A DNA stretch of 64,000 nucleotides from Lantana camara (Eukaryota; Streptophyta; Magnoliopsida; Lamiales; Verbenaceae). Location: positions 35,311,001-35,375,000 of the forward strand of contig CM074855.1 of assembly GCA_037501455.1 (NCBI GenBank), in the 5' to 3' direction. The notes under the pieces were generated by a model. The model saw nothing but the letters and a program-made list of their open reading frames with translations. It was not told where the DNA came from and searched no databases. Made by a program: the position numbers and the translations under genes. Positions within the stretch are counted from its first letter, which is position 1, and each line of letters begins with the position of its first letter. This document shows positions 10,818 to 22,050 of the stretch, one piece after another.

Positions 10818-12241
10818 TCACTCGGACTGAAACAACTCCGAATACAAACCCTTCATCTTGTCCTCGGTTTCCCAAGTAGCTTCCTCGGTTTTGTCACTTC
10901 TCCATAGAACTTTACCAATGGGATTTATCGGTTTCCGAACACTTGAAACTTGCGATCTATAATTCTTACTTGCTTCTGCATGAAGGTTAAATTTCGGTTG
11001 TAGATCCACTTCTTCAATCTCATCAACGGGAAGAATCTTTGATTCGTCTGGGTAGTACTTCCTCAATTGTGACACGTGGAAGACATTACGAATACCCCTT
11101 GAGCTCGGTGGTAGGTCCAACCGATAAACAACTTCCCGAACTCTTTCAAGAATCTCAAATGGACCTAAATATTGAGGTTTAAGATTCCCTCCTCTTCCAA
11201 TCCGAGCAAATCCTTTACGAGGAGACGCCTTCAAGAATACTCAATCTCTAACCTCAAATTCAAGATCCCTTCTCCTATTATCCGCATAGCTTTTCTGTGG
11301 ATCCTGAGTTGCCGTCATCCGTTGTTGGACCATTTGAACCTTCTCGATCATATCTCTTACCGCCTTAGAGGGTTTTTCCACTTTCTCACCCTTCTTCTTC
11401 TTAACACCCTCTTGCTTTGTCCATTTCCATTCTTAGAGATCGAAAAACAACGGGGATCGATACTTCCGTCCGTAAAGTAACTCATAGGGTGCCATACCTA
11501 TGGAAGCTTGGAAGTTATTGTTGTAGGAGAATTCGATCAACGGTAATTGCCTATCCCAAGAGGTTTGATAATCCAAAACACAAGCTCTTAATAAATCCTC
11601 AAGATACTGAATCAACCTCTCGGACTGACCGTCTGTCTGCGAATGAAAAGCAGTGCTGAACTTAAGCCTTGTACCCAACAAACCTTGCAACTCTTGCCAC
11701 AACCTTGAAGTGAACCTCGGATCTCTATCCGACACAATACTAACCGGAATCCCATGAAGACGAACAATCTCTCTGACATAAAGCTCGGCTAGCTTATTGA
11801 TCTTATCGGACATCCGAACCGGTAAGAAGTGAGCTAATTTAGTCAAACGGTCGATAATTACCCAAATTCCATCATAACCGCCCTTAACTCTCGGTAGACC
11901 TGAAATGAAATCCATAGTCACTTGTTCCCATTTCCATTCCGGGATTGGCAATGGTTGTAGAAGACCTTCGGGCTTTTGATTTCGGCCTTCACTTTCTGAC
12001 AAGTCATACACTGCTTAACAAACTCGGTGACATCCTCCTTAAATCCATTCCACCAATAATATTCCTTCAAATCCTTATACATCTTGTTACCTCCCGGGTG
12101 GATAGAATAAGCCGATCTGTGAGATTCTTCAAGTAACAACCTTCTCAATTCCTCGGGAACAACTATTCTGTTCTTAATCCGAAATAAGCCCATCTCATCA
12201 TACCCGAACGGGCATTCCGGATCATCCCTTGCCTCGGCCAT
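10818..12241 (-). pseudogene. Chromovirus integrase with chromodomain tail, unit 1
   Basis: Minus-strand order: zinc-binding HHCC region (ESHRSAYSIHPGGNKMY ... CMTCQKVK), catalytic core with VTMDF, IVSDRDPRF and TDGQSERL (D,D,E residues), a GRKYRSP segment, the LKPQYLGPFEILERV and HNVFHVSQLRKYYP motifs, and a chromodomain-like end (KVLWRSDKTEEATWE). In the family it inserts the cDNA, and the chromodomain guides targeting. Breaks: a frameshift between HHCC and core (shared with unit 2), a TAA after FFDL near 11430, a TGA near 11233, and an extra T near 10990 relative to unit 2. Immediately downstream on this strand are a polypurine tract (10784-10797) and LTR C. Confidence 0.92.
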
Positions 12242-12267
12242 GATCTTCTGAATTCCCGGATCACTCG

Positions 12268-12968
12268 TTTAAGCCTCAAATAACCGGTGATTCAATTCCG
12301 GTTGTATGGTGATGTTAGTTACATGAGCCTTTATCACAATTGGCTCAACCTTACTTCCTTCATTCACTTCTAAACCCGATACACTAGTCTTCCTACTAAG
12401 TATGTCGGCAATGACATTGGCCTTACCGGGATGATACTTGATCTTGCAATCAAAGTCATCAAGAGCCTCCATCCATCTTCTTTGCCACATATTCAAATCT
12501 TTTTAGGTGAACAAATATTGCAGACTCTTATGATCGGTGTAAATCTCAAACGGAATTCCATACAAGTAATGTCTCCACTTACCAAGAGCGAATACCACGG
12601 CACCGAGTTCCAAGTCTTGTGTAGGATAGTTCTTCTCGTGATCCTTTACCTTTCTAGAGGCATATGCAATAACTTTCCCGTTTTGCATCAAGACACAACC
12701 CAATTCTTCCTTAGAGGCATCCGTATACACCGCGTAACCTTCAGACCCTTCAGGAAGTGTCAAGACCGGGGTTGTACTCTACTTCTCCTCCAAGAGATTG
12801 AAGCTTTTATCGCATACCTCATCCCACATGAATTTCACCTCTTTCTTGGTCAATCGGGTTAAAGTAGCGGCGATTTTCGAGAAGTCCTTCACGAATCTTC
12901 TATAATATCCTGCTAAACCCAAGAAACTTTGAACTTCAGATGTGTTCTTAGGTCTCTCCCACTTAGAG
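12268..12968 (-). pseudogene. Chromovirus RT C-terminus and RNase H, unit 1 (5'-truncated)
   Basis: On the minus strand the fragment opens with SKWERPKNTSEVQSFLGLAG and GYYRRFVKDFSKIA, the RT thumb/connection region. Then comes the RNase H region [25 protein letters not shown] and YHPGKANVIADILSR. The catalytic RT palm (YVDD-type motif), protease and gag are absent because the sequence jumps directly to a 24-bp LTR tip at 12972-12995. In-frame stops lie after FNLLEEK (near 12780) and after LFEA (12268-12270), both shared with unit 2; a TAA after QYLFT is private to unit 1. Confidence 0.9.
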
Positions 12969-12971
12969 ACT

Positions 12972-12995
12972 GGAACGAAGACACGTGGCGTTACA
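12972..12995 (-). repeat. 24-bp LTR terminus fused to RT, unit 1
   Basis: GGAACGAAGACACGTGGCGT plus TACA matches the outer tip of LTR C (ending 10783) with one change. On the minus strand the LTR starts, runs about 26 bases to TTCCAG, then continues directly as RT (TCTCTAAGTGG). Everything between LTR tip and RT is missing. Confidence 0.8.
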
Positions 12996-13426
12996 AACTC
13001 GGACGTGGTGGTGGCGCTGCCTGACTCACCATAACGGTGGCGCATACGCTGGACTAACACAGCGGTGACGCGGCGGGTTTACTATAGCGATGGTGATCTT
13101 GCAGCTCCGGCAACAGGTTTGGGTCGAGCCATACATGGTTGGAAGCGTCTCGACGAGAGGATTCCAATTCCGGTAGTCCCGTCGTCCGAATCTCACCGGT
13201 CGACATCGAATTGGCCGGTCAAAGCTGACGGCTTTCGGTCAACGGTGGCTTTTCTGATGAACAGTATATGGGTTTCGAAGATTTCATCATGGGTTCTCCA
13301 ACGGTATGTTCGGATTTTTATTTCGCCCAACGGTTTGAGTTTAATTTCGTTTCTTGGCTTCTAGTGTTTAATTGTTGATTCGTATCGCTTTTCTTTAATT
13401 AAATCCGGTGGGTTTCGTATTTTTAG
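12996..13426 (+). repeat. Flank copy of LTR G (duplicated segment)
   Basis: This stretch repeats 16939-17369 with few differences. The second copy runs straight on into LTR G, so the stretch is best read as an internal part of that LTR carried along by the tandem duplication. No coding function is seen. Confidence 0.7.
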
Positions 13427-14425
13427 TTCAAAGCAGAGTGAAAATGGCTTAGGTCCAAAGTCGGGTTAACGCAGATTTTCGGTGAAATGGCGACACCAAA
13501 AATAATTGATTATATCTCACAATTATAAAGGATAATGAGGTGATTCCAATTTTAGAGTGTTCTAGACTTCAAGAGGTTTCTATCAGTTCAAAAATCAGGT
13601 CAATCGGAGTTCGTTTGAGGGGTAAACAGGCGTTTGCAAAATGAACTAAAAGCAGAAACTGGCGTTTGGAAATTGTCTATCGAGGCAGTAGCTTCTCACA
13701 CGGGTGTTTGGTAAATGAACTAAGTGGCCAAATGGGCGTTTAGCATGCCTCTGGGCGAAAAAATAGGGGAAAAACAGGGTAGGTCTCGGAAAATGGCTCC
13801 CATGCCTTTCCAACTCCAATCAACAACAACTAAACCCCTCAAAACTAGCATATAACATCAATATACATCTAATACTTCAATTACAACTCATAAATCAATC
13901 ATTTAAATACTTATATTCATCAAACAAAACTCATATAAACCATATCATCCAATAAACCAAATAACCAAAGTGTTCATGCAATAAGTTCAAAGATACACAC
14001 ATATATGATCACATATTCAAACTTAAATCAAGAATAAACATCTAAGTCAACAAGCCCTAGTTCATCAACTCATAGTCAATCCCAAATATACCATACCAAC
14101 CTTGGAATGAAAGAAATGAAATGAAGGTGATGAAATGGAGGAGATGATCTTGATGATGATGATGATGATGTTGGATTGATCTTCCTTCTTCTTCTTGCTT
14201 GTGATCAAATGTGTGTGTGAGTGATGGAGAGAGAATCGTGATGAGTGTGTGTGTCTTGCAATGTGATATATGTATAATGTATGTAATCTAATATAAGTAT
14301 AGATATAATGTATATATGTATAAAGTCATAAAGTTAGATATTATATATATTATATGTATATAATCAACTTAGTGGTCATTAATATATACCTATATATTGC
14401 ATGTGAGTGTATTAGTGTAGGTAAG

Positions 14426-14478
<53 letters not shown>

Positions 14479-14727
14479 CATGTTTCATGAAAATGCATGA
14501 AGTAATTGAAATGTTAATCTTATGAAATTAGTTTAAGTATATATATATATAACTATGTTATGAAATGAATGTATGAATTATGCATATGTTAGGGATGAAA
14601 TGGAATTAAAATGAAATTACAATTAAAATAATCACATAGACAATTAGGAAATTAATCACATAGATCAATAACACTCAAACGCACACGTGTGGCGAGCGTA
14701 CCTGGAACGAAGACACGGGGCGTTACA
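13427..14727 (-). repeat. Partial LTR C, unit 2 (1301 bp)
   Basis: Equivalent to 9435-10783. Compared with that copy it lacks ~50 bases near 14660 and has a longer TA run (14426-14475). It keeps the predicted splice donor region (near 14107) but not the acceptor end of the LTR, which the duplication breakpoint removed. Confidence 0.9.
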
Positions 14728-14796
14728 ATCCTTCCCCCTTAAAAGAATCTGGTCCCCAGATTCACTCGGACTGAAACAACTTCGAATACAAACCCT

Positions 14797-16184
14797 TCAT
14801 CTTGTCCTCGGTTTTCCAAGTAGCTTCCTCGGTTTTGTCACTTCTCCATAGAACTTTACCAATGGGATTTGTCGGTTTCTGAACACTTGAAACTTGCGAT
14901 CTATAATTCTTACCTGCTTCTGCATGAAGGTTAAATTCGGTTGTAGATCCACTTCTTCAATCTCATCAACGGGAAGAATCTCTGATTCGTCTGGGTAGTA
15001 CTTCCTCCATTGTGACACGTGGAAGACATTATGAATTCCCCTTAAGCTCGGTGGTTGGTCCAACCGATAAGCAACTTCTCCAACTCTTTCAAGAATCTCA
15101 AATGGACCTAAATATCGAGGTTTAAGCTTCCCTCCTCTTCCAATCCAAGCAAATCCTTTACGAGGAGACGCCTTCAAGAATACTCGATCTCCAACCTCAA
15201 ATTCAAGATCCCTTGTCCTATTATCATCATAGCTTTTCTGTGGATCCTGAGCTGCCTTCATCCGTTGTTGGACCATTTGAACCTTCTCGATCATATCTCT
15301 TACAGCCTTAGAGGGTTTTTCCACTTTCTCACCCTTCTTCTTCTTAACACCCTCTTGCTTTGTCCATTTCCATTCCTCAAGATCGAAAAACAACGGGGAT
15401 CGACACTTCCGTCCGTAAAGTAACTCATAGGGTGCCATACCTATGGAAGCTTGGAAGTTATTGTTGTAGGAGAATTCGATCAACGGTAATTGCCTATCCC
15501 AAGAGGTTTGATAATCCAAAACACAAGCTCTTAATAAATCCTCAAGATACCGAATCAACCTCTCGGACTGACCGTCTGTCTGTGGATGAAAAGCAGTGTT
15601 GAACTTAAGCGTTATACCCAACAAACCTTGCAACTCTTGCCACAACCTTGAAGTGAACCTCGGATCTCTATCCGACACAATACTAACCGGAATCCCATGA
15701 AGACGAACAATCTCTCTGACATAAAGCTCGGCTAGCTTATTGATCTTATCGGACATCCGAACCGGTAAGAAGTGAGCTAATTTAGTCAAACGGCCGATAA
15801 TTACCCAAATTCCATCATAACCGCCCTTAACTCTCGGTAGCCCTAAAATGAAATCCATAGTCACTTGTTCCCATTTCCATTCCGGGATTGGCAATGGTTG
15901 TAGAAGACCTCCGGGCTTTTGATTTCGGCCTTCACTTTCTGACAAGTCATACAATGCTTAACAAACTCGGCGACATCCTCTTTAAATCCTTTCCACCAAT
16001 AATATTCCTTCAAATCCCTATACATCTTGTTACCTCCCGGGTGGATAGAATAAGCCGATCTGTGAGATTCGTCAAGTAACAACCTTCTCAATTCCTCGGG
16101 AACAACCACTCTGTTCTTAAACCGAAACAAGCCCGTCTCATCATACCCGAACGGGCATTCCGGATCATCCCTTGCCTTGGCCAC
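14797..16184 (-). pseudogene. Chromovirus integrase with chromodomain, unit 2
   Basis: The better-preserved copy. A 385-codon open stretch (15954 to 14797, minus) covers the catalytic core (VTMDF, IVSDRDPRF, TDGQSERL), the GPFEIL/HNVFHVSQ region and the start of the chromodomain (VRIIDRKFQVFRNRQIPLVK). After LVK the frame shifts, so the ordinary KVLWRS... end is out of frame. The same one-base loss seems present in unit 1, where an extra T upstream puts the tail back in frame. The HHCC part (16184-15861) is in another frame, as in unit 1. A polypurine tract (14728-14741) precedes the partial LTR. Confidence 0.93.
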
Positions 16185-16210
16185 GAGCTTCTGAATTCCC
16201 GGATCACTCG

Positions 16211-16911
16211 TTTAAGCCTCAAATAACCGGTGCTTCAACTCCGGTTGTATGGTGATGCTAGTTACATGAGCCTTTACCACAATTGGCTCAACCTTACTTC
16301 CTTCATTCACTTCTAAACCCGATACACTAGTCTTCCTACTAAGTGCGTCGGCAACGACATTGACCTTACCGGGATGATACTAGATCTTGCAATCAAAGTC
16401 CTCAAGAGCATCCATCCATCTTCTTTGCCTCATATTCAAATCTTTTTGGGTGAACAAATATTGAAGACTCTTATGATCGGTGTAAATCTCAAACAGAATT
16501 CCATACAAGTAATGCCTCCACTTACCAAGAGCGAATACCACGGCACCGAGTTCCAAGTCGTGTGTAGGATAGTTCTTCTCGTGATCCTTTACCTTTCTAG
16601 AGGCATATGCAATAACTTTCCCGTTTTGCATCAAGACACAACCCAATTCTTCCTTAGAGGCATCCGTATACACCGCGTAACCTTCAGACCCTTCAGGAAG
16701 TGTCAAGACCGGGGTTGTAGTCTACTTCTCCTTCAAGAGATTGAAGCTTTTATCGCATACCTCATCCCACATGAATTTCACCTCTTTCTTGGTCAATCGG
16801 GTTAAAGTAGCGGCGATTTTCGAGAAGTCCTTCACGAATCTTCTATAATATCCCGCTAAACCCAAGAAACTTTGAACTTCAGAGGCGTTCTTATGTCTCT
16901 CCCACTTAGAG
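16211..16911 (-). pseudogene. Chromovirus RT C-terminus and RNase H, unit 2
   Basis: Same architecture and truncation as unit 1: SKWERHKNASEVQSFLGLAG, GYYRRFVKDF, then [10 protein letters not shown] and [16 protein letters not shown]. Shared stops after FNLLKEK and LFEA. Private lesion: a TAG immediately before YHPGK (about 16380). The position corresponding to the unit 1 TAA near 12505 is a sense codon here, showing that mutations accumulated independently after duplication. Confidence 0.9.
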
Positions 16912-16914
16912 ACT

Positions 16915-16938
16915 GGAACGAAGACACGGGGTGTTACA
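16915..16938 (-). repeat. 24-bp LTR terminus fused to RT, unit 2
   Basis: GGAACGAAGACACGGGGTGT plus TACA. Same junction as 12972-12995, so the internal deletion predates the tandem duplication. Confidence 0.8.
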
Positions 16939-19115
16939 AACTCGGACGTGGTGGTGGCGCTGCCTGACTCACCACAACGGTGGCGCATACGCTGGACTAA
17001 CACAGCGGTGACGCGACGGGTTTACTATAGCGACGATGATCTTACAGCTCCGGTAACAGGTTTGGGTCGAGCCATACATGGTTGGAAGCGTCTCGACGAG
17101 AGGATTCCAATTCCGGTAGTCCCGTAGTCCGAATCTCACCCGTCGACGTCGAATTGGCCGGTTAAAGCTGACGGCCGTCGGTCAACGGTGGCTTTTCTGA
17201 TGAACAGTATATGGGTTTCGAAGATTTCGTCATGGGTTCTCCAACGGTATGTTCGGATTTTTATTTCGCCCAACGGTTTGAGTTTAATTTCGTTTCTTGG
17301 CTTCTAGTGTTTAATTGTTGATTCGTATCGTTTTTCTTTAATTAAATCCGGTGGGTTTTGTATTTTTAGAAATTGTTTGAGGGGATTTGTTGAGCATGTT
17401 GAGACGTACGATTCGCCGTTCATAGGGAATTTTCCGGCCGCCGGAGGTGGTGGTCCGGCGGCTGTCGGTGGCGGTTCGGCCAGCTCCGACGGCGGCGTTC
17501 TGATGCTCTTCGTACATCAGGTCCTTTTCATCGTGGTGAGTCCAACACCACTTTTCATTCGTCAATTGGATGCCCGATTGATTTGTTATGAATTTTTGAA
17601 GTTATTGTATTTTATTCGTTAATTGTTTTTAATTGTAAAATTTGATATTGTATGTATGATGAATTGAAATTATGGGTTGTATGATTTTTGAAAATATGTT
17701 ATGATGTATGAAAAACTCAATTCTTGATTTATTGAATTTAATTGCCTCATTTTTGTCGCTTTCTTATATATGTTTCTTATTTTAAGGGGTGTTAATGTAA
17801 TATTTGGAAACTAATTTGTTTGTGTAATTATATGAAGCATAAGAAATAAATTATGAAAGGATACGTTATATTTAATTTAAATGAATTGTTTAAGTATGCT
17901 AATTGTTAGATTATTGTGAATTATGCAATTATGTAATTATGTATAAAATTGTTATGTGATTCGTGTTTATTCTCTCGAGAGTTAGTGCATGATAGGAATT
18001 AAATTATATTGTCTTAATTTGTTTCTTTATTTGATGTTATGAATTTTATGTTGATATGCAAACCCCTGTGCACGATCTCCATTTGAAGTACCTACGAGCG
18101 ACTCTTGGAGGTTGAGGAGGCGTGGTGCTTTGAGCCCTCGGTGAATAACCGGGGAAGGTACGATGTGGACTAGCTATCCCGCGTATATTGAGTTGCATGA
18201 TGTGGGTCCGTACCCTGCGTGCAGACTTCCAAGTTGTGAGAATGGATACGAGATTTGAATTATGATTATGTTTATGATTATTTCGGTTTTCTTAAGTATG
18301 ATATGCTATGGAAGTAAGGTTGGAAACTCGTACTCATCGGGTATAAGAATATGTTATGTTATGTTGATTATGAAATGGGATATGAGCTTTCTCTTTTGAT
18401 ATGGCAGGAGTATGTTCAGTTTGTTATGTTTTGAATAAGATAAGTATACGTTTGATTTGAAAATGGTTTTGGTGTGCTAAACCCTATTCCCGATTCATAG
18501 TCTTTTGTTTTAATACGTGCTCTGCTCTATGTTATGTATCGTGTGTGTGTGTTTAGCCCCCTCACTCAGTCAGTGGATTGACCCTCGCCTCACCTATGTT
18601 TTTAGTTTGCAGGTGCAGGTTGTTGGAGTTCGAGCTAAGTGGCAGTGTGTCGTGTATGTCGAGTCTGTGTCGTTTGTTAAGTTTGTTAAATGTTTTGTTT
18701 CAATTATGTTTGTAATTATGTAAATGTATATACTCTGTCCAGGTTATGCTTATGTATTGAATGTCTAGAATTCGGGACAGGTTTCTAAGGCTAGTTGACT
18801 CCGTATTTACTTTATGCACTTGATTGATTATGAATATTTTGAGACAGGCTTCTAGGACCAGTTGAACCCGTGTAGTTGCTAATGATTGAATTAATATGTT
18901 TGTTGCTTTTAAGTTTTTAAAAATTCGTATTCTTTACTTTGCTTCCGCTTCGAGTTTCTTATTTTATCTGTTGTACAGGGTCTAGATACTGCCTAACTTA
19001 GGCAGGGTCTGTCTCCCGTTCACAACTACTTAATTCGTGTACGGATTACCCATTTCGTATACGGATTGGGGTTTATTGGCCGCGGATGTGGTGGCTCAGT
19101 GTTCCGGGCCCTACA
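16939..19115 (+). repeat. LTR G, chromovirus-type, + strand, 5' end not resolved
   Basis: The right end GGGCCCTACA (19115) and the preceding CCCATTTCGTATACGGATTG resemble the end of solo LTR F. CCCCTCACTCAGTC at about 18559 and TTTGCAGGTGCAG at 18606-18618 are the landmarks shared by the other Ty3 LTRs. I cannot find its TG start; the left part abuts the C element, which may have entered it. The 2.2-kb stretch has no supportable gene: a 75-codon minus frame at 17338-17565 has no recognisable domain. Confidence 0.7.
17247..18612 (+). other. Predicted LTR-embedded intron, LTR G
   Basis: Donor-like CAACG|GTATGTTCGG at 17246/17247 and acceptor TTTGCAG|GTGCAG ending 18612. TTGAC lies 31 nt before the acceptor, followed by a T-rich stretch. 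The donor is weaker than in D, E and F, and a second TGCAG lies six bases later. Confidence 0.35.
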
Positions 19116-20150
19116 ACGGGTCAGTCGCCAATTGGTGCTGATCGAGCTCCAAGTGGCACACCGCGTCTTCAAATATGGACGGTCCAGATTGGATCTGGAC
19201 GGGTCAGTCAACTGGTCAACGGTTCGGACATGGTCTGGTAGAGCCGGGCCAATTTAGACCGACCTAGAAACATGGATGAATGGGAGTTTGCCACGTTGCA
19301 ATAGGGTCAGAGCAGTTAGACCGACCGGTTCACTGATGAACCGGTCCGGGAGTTGAATCGTCGGCCGGGCCGGCCACGCAGCAGCTTCTTGTGCAGACGT
19401 GTGCTCTACTAGCACTATGCGTATACAGACCTTCTGGCGGCGCGTGAGGGCACGTGCCAACTTCGATTGGCGTGTGGTCGACGGCGTTTGACTCCTTGCT
19501 ACCCAAGTTTCCATGTGGTGGTGTCGGATTCATCGTTGGGACTTGCCTTGCACGGTAAAATATGAAAAATGACACGGACGTGCCATTTTGGAGCTTATAA
19601 ATAGGCTATGCATTTCATTCTTTTGAAATCAATTTCTAGCTTTTTTTTTTCAGTTTCTAAAGGTCTCTTGCCATTCTCTCTCAGTTCGTTAATTAATCCT
19701 TAATTAGAGCATTAATTAATTTAATTAGTTGGTTATATAATTAATATATAATCCACTTAATTAATAGAAAATAGGGATTTTCTGATTTAGAAAAAGGTAT
19801 TTTTCTAGAAAAATATTTTCTTAAGTATTTAGCAAAATATTGCCGGAGCCCACACTCCAAAATTTTAACCAGGGATATTGCGGGGAAGCTCTGCCGGTTT
19901 CATGAGAAATAAACGAGGAGCTGGAAAAGTGCCGTTTATAGCCAATTTTACAGTATGATAATACCGTTATGCTATCAAAATTATTAATTTCATATTGCGT
20001 GTATATGCTCTCTGATTTAAAATTATGTTATCGTTGCATGTATGTACTGGAGTTGTTCTGGCCTAATTATTCCGCTGCTTATTAAACTATTTTAGAAATA
20101 TTTTTATAATGAGGTTATGGCAAAATTTTGTTAGAATATAGCCCATAGTC
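19116..20150 (+). repeat. Diverged B-family copia LTR fragment, + strand
   Basis: The GC-rich U3-like part has repeated ACCGGT and GGTCAAC words. It is followed by TTATAAATAGGC (about 19595), a TATA box matching the one in B. The stretch 19790-19950 (TTTTCTAGAAAAAT, GGAGCCCACACTCC, GATATTGCGGGGAAGCTCTG) matches the R/U5 of B in reverse orientation. It begins exactly where LTR G ends. Short frames at 19254-19575 (-) are within U3 and not genes. Confidence 0.75.
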
Positions 20151-20285
20151 ACTCTGTTTAGGCCCTCCACCCAGCACATGGTTCGCCCATGATGGACTTA
20201 GCGTCCATGTGGTTCCCTTTAGTTCGCGCTACATGGTCCAATTGAATTATTTCATGTTACCAAATATTTATTTTTAATATATATT

Positions 20286-20321
<36 letters not shown>

Positions 20322-20835
20322 AATAAAATGTGTAAGTTTACTTTAACATACGTGTCAAAATTAACGGGAGTACTTTCAAAATATACTATTTAAGTTTAAT
20401 ATAATAAAATTTAACAGTTTATGCACTTACAAAATATTTAAAACAACTAACTTTAGATCAATATAATATGAATTATAAAAATAATTTAATTACATTAATG
20501 TATTAACATTTTTGCGGTTATCTTCTATCTCACTTCACTCTCTTACAAATATACATATTTTCTAGCATCTCTATTCCTCTCTACCATATACCCTTACCCT
20601 TTTTTTAGTAAATTCATTTTCTATATTTCCTACTTTTATTTAATATGATTTAATTTATGAGTTTTTTTGTATCAAATGTATGATATTATATTAAAGTAGC
20701 GCAAATACATCTTCACATAAAATAAAATATTGTTTCTTATATTATCTTAGACATTAATTTTAGTAAATAAATATAGTAAAAGATACTAATATAAGTTCAA
20801 TAAGTATTTATATTATTAGTAAAGTAATAAACTTA
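20151..20835. other. AT-rich spacer with (TA)n at 20290-20319
   Basis: I see no coding region or recognisable element except the TA microsatellite. The last nine bases (ATAAACTTA, 20827-20835) are the left target duplication of the Mutator-type element. Confidence 0.8.
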
Positions 20836-20990
20836 GGGTAAATTGCGGCAACCCCCTATCCTTTGGCACGTTTAGTACTTTCCCCCTTAACCTTTAAATT
20901 TGCATAATTTTCCTCTTCACCTTTGTAAAACGTATCACTTTCCCCTTTTGGACATTTCCGGTAGAATATCCTTTGAATATTCTGTTCAGA
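20836..20990 (+). repeat. Left terminal inverted repeat of the Mutator-type element
   Basis: Pairs with 30715-30869, roughly 80% identical by eye, up to the GAATATTCTGTTCA word. Confidence 0.85.
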
Positions 20991-21215
20991 CCAAACGACA
21001 ATCAACTTTGACCATCGATTTCTCCGCGGTCATGATAACCCAAGAGCTAAGACCACCATTGTGTTCGTCTCTCCAAGACGAACAAACTCATACCCCATTC
21101 GATCTTAATGGTCATCGCAAGCCGCCAAAATTCGCCTGCAAAGCACTATCTTCCGTGCACCATCTATGACCCATAATTCTGCTTTCGTCGGGTGTTGGAT
21201 TTTAGTTTCAAGGCC
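20991..21215. other. Interior of the Mutator-type element, left of D
   Basis: About 225 bases with no recognisable gene. Ends with AGGCC (21211-21215), the left target duplication of D. Confidence 0.7.
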
Positions 21216-21982
21216 TGTAGCACCCGGATCGCTAGGCGCCACATCCCCCGCACTATAGCCTCAATCCACATATGAAACGGGCAATTCATACATGAACCGA
21301 AACTATAGCGAACGGGAGACAATAAAACTCAAAAGCTAGGCGGGTACCCTCAATTAATACCACTAAACAATTCAGAGCAATAAAAGCGAAAGCAATAACA
21401 TTCAATACTTATAGGTACCATATTTACATATTTATTAATAGATACCAACATTTCATACAATACAATATCGTATCTAACATGACTAAGGCATAATACCAAA
21501 TATAAGAAGTATCAATACATGAACCAAAATATGAGGTGAAGTGCTAGACCCGAATAAAAGACAAGCTAGACTCTAATTCCCGCCTAGCTCGATCCTGCAA
21601 AAACTGAAAAGTTGAGGGGTCAGTCCAACACGGACTGAGCGAGGGGTATAAATAAATATATGCGCAATTACCATGCAAGCTATAATCTCGGGTAAGATTT
21701 TATAAAAGAAGGCAATACAAGTTCAATAGAAAAGTAGGACTCGCCCGAGATTACAACTAATCACTTTAATAATTCAATCACGATCACTTCAATACGTGGC
21801 CCGGCGAGTGAGGGCAAATCTCCAACCCTTCACCAAAAGTGTACAATCGTTCAATTTAATTAATGAATTAGGTGATCACACAAACAATTCCGTGCACAAT
21901 TAGCAATTTCAATCAATACATCCTTCTTCCTCCGGGTGATGGCGGGCTTGCAAGACCCAACCATCCAATCATGGTGTACGTC

Positions 21983-22050
21983 GGGAACATGACTCCCACG
22001 CACGGGATTTCTTCCTCCACCAAACCTCCTGGTGGATTCAGAGGTGATCC
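21983..22050. repeat. 68-bp conserved LTR block, D left
   Basis: Nearly identical to 28641-28708, 33484-33551 and (reversed) 60633-60700, although the rest of these LTRs is diverged. It contains the inverted repeat CCACCA...TGGTGG. Function unknown. Confidence 0.85.

Larger units (their letters stand above)
9435..17369. repeat. Tandem duplication of ~4 kb (9435-13426 and 13427-17369)
   Basis: Unit 1 (3992 bp) and unit 2 (3943 bp) both run from the middle of LTR C through integrase, RNase H and RT remnants, a 24-bp LTR tip, and ~430 bp of flank. At the junction the flank sequence TTTTTAG meets the LTR-internal TTCAAAGC; both parental breakpoints carry TAG, a 3-base microhomology. Stops and a frameshift shared by both units predate the duplication; others are unit-specific. 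Confidence 0.93.

Noticed and set aside
11417..11659. Plus-strand frames at 11172-12136, 12431-12862 and their unit 2 copies
   Set aside because: Antisense shadows of integrase and RNase H, whose motifs are on the minus strand.
17338..17565. 75-codon minus frame and 81-codon plus frame in LTR G
   Set aside because: Overlapping frames in GC-rich LTR sequence, no domain, not kept in other LTRs.
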